Part shown: one piece after another, positions 55,698 to 62,491 of the stretch
Position numbering within the stretch: the stretch's first letter is position 1
How the letters are laid out: every line of letters starts with the position of its first letter
NCBI GenBank assembly: GCA_901472505.1
Contig: LR590468.1
Location: 1 to 64,000 of the forward strand
DNA length: 64,000 nucleotides
From: Proteus vulgaris
GTDB taxonomy: Bacteria > Pseudomonadota > Gammaproteobacteria > Enterobacterales > Enterobacteriaceae
Direction: 5' to 3'
Translations under genes and position numbers: made by a program
The notes under the pieces: generated by a model
What the model saw: only the letters and a program-made list of their open reading frames with translations
Databases searched by the model: none
What the model was told of the DNA's origin: nothing

Positions 55698-56149
55698 AGT
55701 GCTGACTCCGCCTCTCGACGACTGACAAGCCCTCGCCAAACCTTTCCACCTGCGTATACCCAACGTTTTATTTCTTCACAGGCACCCGCTCTATCACCCG
55801 CATTTAATTTCTTAAGTAATGTTGAGCGAGCAAATGCGGTTGTACCCACATTAAAAGCAAAGGAATATAAAGCGGCTTTGGTGTAGTCATCGAGTGGCAC
55901 TTTGATTAATGTATCGACTTGCTGTTGTGTCTTAATAAAATCGTTTTGTAATAACAAATCGCATTCTTGTTGTGTGTATCTCTTACCTTGAATAATGTCT
56001 TTGCCTGTATGCCCATAACAAACTGTTAGAACACCCGCCACATCACGATAAGGTTCATAACGTACACCTTCAAAATGGGCTATCACTACTAGCGCAATTG
56101 CTGTTGCTCCCGCAGTTGTTAGCGCGGCTATTTTCTGTTTGAGAGACAT
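55679..56149 (-). CDS. SAR endolysin (phage 21 R type lysozyme)
   Basis: A 156-residue glycoside hydrolase family 24 muramidase. The N-terminus (ALTTAGATAIALVVIAHF) is a weakly hydrophobic signal-anchor-release helix, so the enzyme is exported by Sec, held inactive and released when the membrane depolarises. The catalytic triad Glu27-x8-Asp36-x5-Thr42 is intact in EGVRYEPYRDVAGVLTVCYGH. Start overlaps the holin stop (TAATG). Confidence 0.93.
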   Translation of the reverse strand: MSLKQKIAALTTAGATAIALVVIAHFEGVRYEPYRDVAGVLTVCYGHTGKDIIQGKRYTQQECDLLLQNDFIKTQQQVDTLIKVPLDDYTKAALYSFAFNVGTTAFARSTLLKKLNAGDRAGACEEIKRWVYAGGKVWRGLVSRREAESALCHGNL

Positions 56150-56418
56150 TAAATATCCTTTGGCGCTTTCACCATTAATTCAGCAAGCCTTTTTAATGTT
56201 TCAGTTGGGTTTTGCGGGTCAACATGACGAACAAGTTCTTCAAATAATTGAGTGCGTTTTCGTTGCTCTCGACGAGTCATAAAATAAGTGGCTAAACCAA
56301 GAAGCATGCTGAACGCCATCCCGATAACAAATCCCCATTCATATAATGAGAGGCTGGCAAAAAATGCCGTTAGGCCTGCGGTTCCGTAAGTAACATTGGT
56401 TAATTTTTCCATACGCAT
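56149..56418 (-). CDS. Pinholin (phage 21 S type)
   Basis: An 89-residue protein from the ATG at 56418, behind GGGGGTGAC. Two membrane helices (TYGTAGLTAFFASLSLYEWGF and VIGMAFSMLLGLATYFM) and a charged tail match the phage 21 pinholin family. Pinholins make small lesions that trigger SAR endolysins, consistent with the enzyme encoded next. MRMEKL could give dual starts two codons apart, as in S21/S68-type holins. Confidence 0.82.
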   Translation of the reverse strand: MRMEKLTNVTYGTAGLTAFFASLSLYEWGFVIGMAFSMLLGLATYFMTRREQRKRTQLFEELVRHVDPQNPTETLKRLAELMVKAPKDI

Positions 56419-56454
56419 AGTCACCCCCAAAGGAGTGTCCGAGTTTAGTTACAG

Positions 56455-56530
56455 GAATGCAGACACACAGCTCTTGTGAAAAGTAATTAGAGTGTGATTA
56501 GTACTGTGATCTGCGTATTAGGAAAGGATA
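56455..56530 (-). ncRNA. Structured RNA element A upstream of the pinholin
   Basis: It shares with the element at 57257-57330 the blocks CAGCTCTTGTG, GATT, CTGTG, GCGTA and GGAAAGG (given on the plus strand). The ends pair as CAGA/TCTG plus CACAG/CTGTG. The second element has CCGAC/GTCGG and CGCAG/CTGTG at the same place, i.e. compensatory changes. It probably acts in the lysis transcript leader. Confidence 0.5.
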
Positions 56531-56569
56531 ATTCTTGCAAAGCCCAAATAGTCCTTGCAGGTAAATTTG

Positions 56570-56794
56570 CTAAAGTGGCGATATCCGGCAAATAGTAGAG
56601 CCATTAACTTTTTTTATTTCAATGAGATTATTAGAAATAGCCATTAATGTGGCATTATTAATAGTCTCTAATTCACAGCTCGTTAATTGCATGCTAGCGA
56701 GCTGTTTTTGTAACTCAGCAATTTGCTTGCCTTGCTGAGTAACTTGTCGCATTAAGGTGCTCATTGTCATTTTTAATTGTTCATCACACATCAT
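56570..56794 (-). CDS. Small coiled-coil prophage protein
   Basis: A 74-residue protein whose first half is a heptad-like helix (LMRQVTQQGKQIAELQKQLASMQ). The remainder (CELETINNATLMAISNNLIEIKK) is also helical. It lies between the two structured RNA elements on the lysis transcript. A degraded copy is recognisable near 3090-3165. Function is unknown. Confidence 0.6.
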   Translation of the reverse strand: MMCDEQLKMTMSTLMRQVTQQGKQIAELQKQLASMQLTSCELETINNATLMAISNNLIEIKKVNGSTICRISPL

Positions 56795-56858
56795 TCTCTC
56801 CTTATTCGCTTATTTGGATAAATTAAGTGCTTTTAATAAACCTTCAGGCAACTGCTCT

Positions 56859-57227
56859 TCAAGTGACGCCATTAGAAACAATCACAAGACCATACATGGA
56901 TATCCATGTATTCGTTTGTTGTAAGTGCCCTTGAATAAATTGCTTCGCTTTCTCTAACAAATAAACACAACTCTCTTGTGTGTTTTTGCGCCAATAGGAT
57001 TCAACCGCCACCAGCAATGGGTCACCTGCATCATTAATCTTTTGTGTGCCGATTCGATATTGCTTTTTACCTGCGGGAGATGTCGTGCAAATTAGTTGTG
57101 TGAGTTGTTGAGTTTCACCATCAGCCGTATGGATATTCGCCGTTAAAATGATGGAGGTATTCTTTTCACTGTCTGTTTCTGAGGCATAGTGAAGACTAAA
57201 CTGTAATTCGTTTATCTCTTTTGACAT
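56859..57227 (-). CDS. Prophage protein of unknown function
   Basis: A 122-residue protein, probably alpha+beta (LQFSLHYASETDSEKNTSIILTANIHT; QLICTTSPAGKKQYRIGTQKI; CVYLLEKAKQFIQGHLQQT). It has no signal or membrane helix. It is the first gene of the lysis transcript downstream of the cargo region. I do not recognise the family. Confidence 0.6.
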   Translation of the reverse strand: MSKEINELQFSLHYASETDSEKNTSIILTANIHTADGETQQLTQLICTTSPAGKKQYRIGTQKINDAGDPLLVAVESYWRKNTQESCVYLLEKAKQFIQGHLQQTNTWISMYGLVIVSNGVT

Positions 57228-57256
57228 AACATTTACCGATTTATTTTAGTTAATAA

Positions 57257-57330
57257 GGTGCCGACTCGCAGCTCTTGTGTGAACGGTATAAGTAGGTGTT
57301 GATTCTGTGGTCGGCGTAGACGGAAAGGCT
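57257..57330 (-). ncRNA. Structured RNA element B upstream of the 122-residue gene
   Basis: The second copy of the element at 56455-56530, 30 bases before the start codon of the gene at 56859-57227. Terminal stem GCCGAC/GTCGGC replaces GCAGA/TCTGC of element A, keeping the pairing. The apical part contains the conserved CAGCTCTTGTG. Confidence 0.5.
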
Positions 57331-57369
57331 ACAAAGTAACCTCATTTAATTTAGGGTTGAATATATTAA

Positions 57370-57384
57370 TGAGAATAATTATCA
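57370..57384 (+). promoter_or_regulatory. Fur box
   Basis: TGAGAAT-A-ATTATCA is a 7-1-7 inverted repeat with one mismatch and fits the Fur consensus (TGATAAT-N-ATTATCA). It overlaps the presumed promoter of the small RNA that follows. Confidence 0.65.
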
Positions 57385-57397
57385 TTACATATGTATC

Positions 57398-57497
57398 GAA
57401 TTGACAGGTTTGATACGAATTAGTACGACATGACTTACATTGCTTCTTGCGTTTATTTTATATGCCGATATGACTCCTAGCGTATCGGCATTTTTTT
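57398..57497 (+). ncRNA. RyhB-like iron-regulated small RNA
   Basis: A predicted transcript of about 100 bases between a Fur box and a strong terminator (ATGCCGATA/TATCGGCAT plus seven T). The middle reads TACGACATGACTTACATTGCTTC, which matches the conserved targeting core of RyhB (CACGACATTGCTCACATTGCTTCC), followed as in RyhB by an AT-rich stretch. RyhB pairs with mRNAs of iron-using proteins through Hfq when iron is scarce. The location inside prophage cargo is unusual. Transcript ends are estimated. Confidence 0.6.
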
Positions 57498-57572
57498 ATT
57501 GTTTGTATTATATATCTTTTATATCAATTAAATTAATGAATTAAGATAAAACTATTTAAAACTGTATTTAGT

Positions 57573-57713
57573 TCAACAAGGACAACCTGAGCATACTATC
57601 TTTTGATGAATAACTTTAGGCCATTCTACTGACTTCAACCCTTCATTCTGAGGACAACTACAATTACAACTATGTATAACACTACGAAGACATAGAATGA
57701 CTACATTATTCAA
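57573..57713 (-). CDS. Possible Cys-rich mini-protein
   Basis: A frame of 46 codons without ATG (TTG at 57713) encodes six or more Cys: SCNCSCPQNEG in the middle and CSGCPC at the end. No ribosome site is evident. It could be the end of a lost gene or chance; the paired Cys motifs are the only reason to list it. Confidence 0.22.
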   Translation of the reverse strand: MNNVVILCLRSVIHSCNCSCPQNEGLKSVEWPKVIHQKIVCSGCPC

Positions 57714-57847
57714 AGAAAGGTGGTTTATTTTATGGAACTGTGTATTATTAAGGGGTTATCACCTCGGGTAATCCTCTCTATATCATTGCATGCCTGTAAT
57801 GGGTACAGGGACTTCCGGCAGTAGTCGGTTTGTAAAAGGATAGCCCT

Positions 57848-57946
57848 ATGAGACCGAAAATCGTACCAGTTCGTTGGTACACTCGTTTTCGTTTCGGGCG
57901 CGTAGAACATGTGCGTAAGCATATGCGCTCGCTCCCGATCCGTTGA
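57848..57946 (+). CDS. Possible basic 32-residue peptide
   Basis: ATG 57848 lies seven bases after AAAGGA. The product (MRPKIVPVRWYTRFRF..., ending RSLPIR) has about ten Arg/Lys and one acidic residue. It overlaps a longer minus-strand frame (57725-57982) of unlikely composition. GC content is locally higher than around it. Unrecognised. Confidence 0.3.
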   Translation: MRPKIVPVRWYTRFRFGRVEHVRKHMRSLPIR

Positions 57947-57975
57947 GTGTGTGGTGCCCGCAGGTGATAATTTCA

Positions 57976-60177
57976 TCAACATTCTGTTTGCTCAACAGTA
58001 ATCCCCATCATCGTGTTGTAATGATCAGAATCCTTCGTTTCTTCAAAAATTTTCTGAAATAAACGGAAATACATTTCTACATTAATCACTCCTGTAGCCA
58101 TGATATTTCTGCCATCAGAATGGGAATGACGGTTAATTGCTCGATAAAATGAGTCATATTCCCCTGCTGAATATTCAACTGCTAGCTTATTTAGCGCTTT
58201 ATCCAGTTTTTCCTGTTTGCAAGAAAAACTGAAATAGTACTCAAGAATATTTCGCATTGTATTAGGTAATACTACCGGTAAACTTCTTCCATCGCGGACA
58301 TCCCGTATGGTTTGCCATAAAGCCTGATACTCATTCAGCATGTCGTGCATCGATAATGGGATACAATCACTATATTCTCCTTTAATGATGCGATAAAGTG
58401 CACACCCCTTTGGTGTTGTACGTTCGGGAGCCAGTCGTTTATAAACTGAAAGTAGAATCTCTTGAAAGAAAAATATATTATGCGTCAATATAACAATGTG
58501 TTGCGCAATCTTCGGTAAAATTAATTTATGTTTTATCATCGAAGCAACTTCATAAATATAGTTATGTGACAGGCTGGAAATAGGATCATCAATAACAATC
58601 AGTTTAGGTTGTATTGTCTGGCTATCAGGTACGTGACCAATGCATGATTCTAGGAAATAGAGAAGAGATATGATTGTTTTTTCGCCTTCACTCAAAGATT
58701 TAAAGACCTCAGAATCATCTGGCTGATTTTGTCTATGTAAGCGATATAGTTTCAAGCTCTCATCATGACAAATAATATTGAAATCATTGATCCCTAATTG
58801 TGTCAGATTATAATTAATGTTATCAATTGTAGGCTGTATAACTGATAATTGCCCTATAAGATGAGTAGTTTCGACCGAAAGTGCTCGCTCTTCATCTCTC
58901 AATAAATCAACTTGATTTATCTCAGCTTGCAATTGTTGTTGTATTTCTGCTAATTCCTGATCACATTGACGCAAATAAGGATCACTCACTTCTCTAAGAT
59001 ATGCAAAGGAATCTGCCGCCAAGCAAGCTCGCTCCTGACTAAAATTGGCTGCCAGCTGATTATTGTCTCTAATGTTACTATTTAAAGTTACCAGTATCTG
59101 GTTCAAATGCTGACGTATATCTGTAATAACGTCAGGTTGTATGGATTGCGAAGGCTGTAGTAGCTTTTGTCTGAGTGATTGTAGATTATTACGTAAAGTT
59201 TGTTGCAGAGATTTAATAATACTAAAAACTTGGTGATCATCACTAACTACAGGGTGTTGTCGTAAATGCTCATGGAATGACTCCAATAAGTCTAATTCAT
59301 GGGAAATGACTGTCTGACTGTGGGTAAGCGTTGCCAGAGCATCTTCATAAGATTTATCAAACATGAGTGTCAATTCATGAAGAAGATGCTGAGAATCAAA
59401 TTTTTGTTGGCAAAATGGACAAATATTATCTTTAATATAATCTGTTCCACTATGAACCCAATCAGCGTTACCTAACTGCTGAATAATGGCTGAAAATGGT
59501 GTATCGGACGATGCTGTCAACGAACTTTGAAGTAGAGTCAGCATTTCGTCAGATAGGCCATAAACCTCTGGTTCAATAATCTCTGTATATTGAGTTCCTT
59601 CACTATTAAGTAACAACTCCAGTCTCTCTGTAAGTTGTACCAGCTCATATTTTTGAGTTCCTAATGAAGTTTCCCTCATTTTTTGATAAAAATTATTTAC
59701 TCGTTTAGCTCTATCTAGAAAATAATCTAACGATTGCCGATCATTGATAGTTTTTTTAAAAATAACTTTAGAGTACTTTTCGATAACAGTAGACTTTGCA
59801 TCATTTTTATTTTTTATCTCTGTATCCAAAGTGTTTAGTAAGTTGTTTATTTCAGTAATTCTTCTCTTATTACTTTCAATTGTACCGTTAACGTCATCAT
59901 TCTTCTCATTCAATGTAAAAATACCAGGTTGATATACTTCTTGATGAAACTTCTGTTCTATATATTCCTGATTAAATACAAAATAAGCAAAATTTTCACG
60001 ACTTGCAAAATGACAATGCTGGTATTTTTCTTGTTGAAAACCTGAAAAAAAACTTGAAATTGTTGATTTTCCTGCACCATTTTGTCCATAAATGAGGGTA
60101 ACAGGCTTACTTAGATCTATATTTACATCTTTATCAGCAGAATAGCTTTTAACATTTCGGAGAGTGAGTATGGCCAT
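57976..60177 (-). CDS. RloC/PrrC-like AAA ATPase, possible anticodon nuclease
   Basis: A 733-residue protein of the AAA_13 class. Walker A GQNGAGKST (31-39), coiled coils (100-150, 290-460), zinc-hook-like CPFC (253-256), signature SLSEGEKT (494-501), Walker B LIVIDDP (526-532) and switch His (THN, 565-567) are present. The C-terminal domain has R642-x3-E646 and H684/H686 (RNILEYYF...FYRAINRHSH), the spacing expected for the Arg-Glu-His triad of PrrC/RloC tRNA nucleases. RloC proteins cut tRNA anticodons when DNA repair or phage attack perturbs the cell. The nuclease assignment is inferred; the ATPase is certain. Confidence 0.7.
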   Translation of the reverse strand: MAILTLRNVKSYSADKDVNIDLSKPVTLIYGQNGAGKSTISSFFSGFQQEKYQHCHFASRENFAYFVFNQEYIEQKFHQEVYQPGIFTLNEKNDDVNGTIESNKRRITEINNLLNTLDTEIKNKNDAKSTVIEKYSKVIFKKTINDRQSLDYFLDRAKRVNNFYQKMRETSLGTQKYELVQLTERLELLLNSEGTQYTEIIEPEVYGLSDEMLTLLQSSLTASSDTPFSAIIQQLGNADWVHSGTDYIKDNICPFCQQKFDSQHLLHELTLMFDKSYEDALATLTHSQTVISHELDLLESFHEHLRQHPVVSDDHQVFSIIKSLQQTLRNNLQSLRQKLLQPSQSIQPDVITDIRQHLNQILVTLNSNIRDNNQLAANFSQERACLAADSFAYLREVSDPYLRQCDQELAEIQQQLQAEINQVDLLRDEERALSVETTHLIGQLSVIQPTIDNINYNLTQLGINDFNIICHDESLKLYRLHRQNQPDDSEVFKSLSEGEKTIISLLYFLESCIGHVPDSQTIQPKLIVIDDPISSLSHNYIYEVASMIKHKLILPKIAQHIVILTHNIFFFQEILLSVYKRLAPERTTPKGCALYRIIKGEYSDCIPLSMHDMLNEYQALWQTIRDVRDGRSLPVVLPNTMRNILEYYFSFSCKQEKLDKALNKLAVEYSAGEYDSFYRAINRHSHSDGRNIMATGVINVEMYFRLFQKIFEETKDSDHYNTMMGITVEQTEC

Positions 60178-60472
60178 AAATCCTTATCCTTTCAATTGTA
60201 TGTACATATAGTGTACTCGATTGGATATGAGATTAATGAAGGTTCTGTCATAATATATAACTTTATAATTTTCTTGAAAAATTTATTAATAGCAATATAA
60301 GCTGAGAGATTTTATATCTTGGGCATAACTGATAGTAAGCATATCAGCAAAACGCCTCTTTTATTTTCGGTCTTACAGTATTTCCTATGAGGAAAAAGTA
60401 TGCATTTCGTTGTGAGTTCAAACTAAGCAGGCAAGTCTAGTTATGTTTTATCTATGCCTCCCTATACAATTT
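60178..60472. other. Upstream region of the RloC-like gene
   Basis: AT-rich, without coding frames. It should contain the promoter of the ATPase gene, read to the left. Confidence 0.4.
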
Positions 60473-60524
60473 AAAGCCTCAAAATCTAAATTTTTTATCT
60501 TTAACCAATATAAGATCGTAGATA

Positions 60525-60552
60525 GCAAAAAACCCCGCCGAAGCGAGGTTTT
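60525..60552 (-). terminator. Terminator of the second csp-ymcF unit
   Basis: AACCTCGC, TTCG and GCGGGGTT, then TTTT on the minus strand, 20 bases beyond the YmcF-like stop. Confidence 0.8.
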
Positions 60553-60573
60553 GTATATTCAACTATTTAATGC

Positions 60574-60714
60574 TTAACTCATTTGAGCTGTCATCACACT
60601 TTTGCAAAAGATACATTTTGCGCCGTGTGGATTGTTCACTGTGACATCAAATTGTGATGTTCTATATTGTGAACCACTACAACAAGGGCATTTAAAATAG
60701 AGGCGAATAGTAAT
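60574..60714 (-). CDS. YmcF/YnfQ-like zinc-ribbon protein with ATT start
   Basis: A 46-residue frame beginning seven bases after the csp stop. No ATG, GTG or TTG is available before the first Cys pair, and ATT at 60714 (or at 60708) follows AAAGG. The protein reads IRLYFKCPCCSGSQYRTSQF, then VNNPHGAKCIFCKSVMTAQMS: two Cys pairs of a zinc ribbon. E. coli YmcF and YnfQ, encoded after cspG and cspB, have this sequence pattern and are reported to use non-AUG starts in cold shock. Co-transcription with csp is expected. Confidence 0.7.
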   Translation of the reverse strand: MTIRLYFKCPCCSGSQYRTSQFDVTVNNPHGAKCIFCKSVMTAQMS

Positions 60715-60721
60715 AGCGCCT

Positions 60722-60934
60722 TTAGAGAGCCACCACGTTGCCTGCTGCTGGGCCTTTCATACCATTTTCCATGGTGAATGAAACTTGTTGGCCTTCCGCT
60801 AATGTTTTGAAGCTATCACTTTGGATTGCAGAGAAATGTACGAAGACATCTTTGCTGCCATCAGCTGGAGTAATAAAACCAAAACCTTTACCTTCATCGA
60901 ACCATTTTACTGTACCAGTCATTGTATTAGACAT
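60722..60934 (-). CDS. CspA-family cold-shock protein, prophage copy
   Basis: A 70-residue cold-shock domain with RNP1 KGFGFI and RNP2 VFVHF, differing from the copy at 1269-1481 in two residues. Cold box and long leader are conserved. In E. coli several csp genes (cspB, cspF, cspI) also sit in prophages near Q and lysis genes, which fits this location between Q and the lysis module. Confidence 0.93.
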   Translation of the reverse strand: MSNTMTGTVKWFDEGKGFGFITPADGSKDVFVHFSAIQSDSFKTLAEGQQVSFTMENGMKGPAAGNVVAL

Positions 60935-61085
60935 AGAATTTCCTTTAATTTATTTAATTTGCCATAAGGCATAGGCGGTTTGTTTTGTATTTTTACTTAT
61001 GGGTATTAATTAGAAGGAATTCACAATGAAGAGGTATCGAGGATAACGCTAAACGGGAACAACTTTAAACTTACTAACATAAATA

Positions 61086-61103
61086 GGTCTGTACTTCCAA
61101 ACC
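61086..61103 (-). promoter_or_regulatory. Cold box in the second csp leader
   Basis: Same GGTTTGGAAGTACAGACC as in copy 1, about 150 bases upstream of the csp start. Confidence 0.6.
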
Positions 61104-61351
61104 AGTGACGCTATTAAGCCATAGAAAAATTCAGATAGCAAACTTTATTTTTTAGCCGTAAATCAGCTTAAATACCACCAGCTCTTCCCTAATAACTTAA
61201 CGAAATCTTTAATTGGTAAGATATATGACATTTAAAGACTACTCTTATCACAATACTAGATTTTTTGCGTACGCGTTAGTTTTTTTGATCAATTATCTGG
61301 GCTAATATGACATAAGTAATTTTTATGCATTAGAACAGGAATAGTAAAAAA

Positions 61352-62482
61352 ATGGCAACAATTGAAATTAAAAATGTCATTATCCATGAGTTTATAAAGG
61401 AAGCAAAGAAACCCGTTGATAAGAGCAAGATGTTTAATTTTAGGGATAGCGTACTAGATCCTAAAAATCAAAATGTCTCAGGATTAGTATCAACGATTAC
61501 TGGTTTATATGGAAAAAAAGGCAACTCGGCATATTACGGTATCTTTAAAGAAGATACGACCAAACGAGGTCCTATTCCTAATAAATTTGAAGAATATTTC
61601 GTATATGGCGATAAAAATATACAAAATTTTATCGACTTTACAGTATCTATAACAGAACAAATAGCAGAGGAAGCTGAAAAGGAAATTTGGTCTTCTGGCG
61701 GTTTTTTAATTTATGCCGACTATTTATCTGATGCAACAAGATATTTCATTATAACAATGGTAAAAAATAAGCCTGGAATGCGAATTAGCTCTAAATTAGA
61801 GCCCGAAGAGTTAGAACAATTAGATCTATCAAAAATTCATCAAGCTGCAAGAATCAACTTTTCACGTTATGAACAGTACCAAAATTCAGCTAAAGTAGAA
61901 AAATCAGATCTAAATTACCTTAGTTTTATAAGCAAAACACCAAACACTAACGCTGCTAGCTATTTTATTACAGCATTAGGATGTGATAAAGGTATATCAT
62001 CAACAAAAGCCACACAACAATTACCTTATGAAATAAAGAAATTTTTTGAGTCACATGAGGAATTAAAACCATCATCTTTAAACTTTAGAAAAAAAGTTAT
62101 AGATTATTTAGGTGATAAAATATCCAATAATCAACCAGCCAAGTTATCAGATATTGAGGACATGGCAAAAACACATATGACTAATATAGATGATGAACGA
62201 AAAGAAACTCTTGTTAGTCTTCTAATTGAAAGATTAAATAGCGATGAAGTACAAATTCCCTCAGAATTTAATGTGAATAAAGCCGCTTATGAAAAAATGA
62301 AAAATATTTCATATAAATCAGTGGGGTTTGGTTATACTTTTGAGAAAGGTATGTTGGGAATTAATAAGAGTGCTAGTGTTTGTTATAACCAAAAAGAGAA
62401 ATCGCTTACTTTCACTAACTTGCCTGAGTCCGCGCAGTTGGATATTATCAAAGCTCTAAAAGAACAAGGATTAATTCAATAA
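61352..62482 (+). CDS. NdpA/YejK-family nucleoid-associated protein
   Basis: The 376-residue protein matches the 37-kDa nucleoid-associated family: start IEIKNVIIHEFIKEAKK, YFVYGDKNIQNFIDFTVSITEQIAEEAEKE, SGGFLIYADYLSDATRYFIITMVKNKPG, and YLSFISKTPNT. The C-terminus (SVCYNQKEKSLTFTNLPESAQLDIIKAL) is also typical. It is not the housekeeping YejK, being divergent and longer by about 40 residues. A GGA ribosome site is weak. It forms a two-gene unit with the next gene and faces Q. Such NdpA relatives recur in defence contexts; that role is inferred. Confidence 0.8.
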   Translation: MATIEIKNVIIHEFIKEAKKPVDKSKMFNFRDSVLDPKNQNVSGLVSTITGLYGKKGNSAYYGIFKEDTTKRGPIPNKFEEYFVYGDKNIQNFIDFTVSITEQIAEEAEKEIWSSGGFLIYADYLSDATRYFIITMVKNKPGMRISSKLEPEELEQLDLSKIHQAARINFSRYEQYQNSAKVEKSDLNYLSFISKTPNTNAASYFITALGCDKGISSTKATQQLPYEIKKFFESHEELKPSSLNFRKKVIDYLGDKISNNQPAKLSDIEDMAKTHMTNIDDERKETLVSLLIERLNSDEVQIPSEFNVNKAAYEKMKNISYKSVGFGYTFEKGMLGINKSASVCYNQKEKSLTFTNLPESAQLDIIKALKEQGLIQ

Positions 62483-62491
62483 ACTCATAAA

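Larger units (their letters stand above)
60473..61150. repeat. Direct repeat, copy 2 (cspA-ymcF unit)
   Basis: The partner of 1017-1698 in the same orientation, 59 kb apart. The 5' leader and csp part are almost unchanged; here the YmcF-like frame is open. Confidence 0.85.

Noticed and set aside
57725..57982. Minus-strand frame of 85 codons after the RloC-like gene
   Set aside because: It lacks domain character, overlaps the RloC-like stop and the basic mini-ORF, and has no convincing start. I prefer to treat the patch as undefined.
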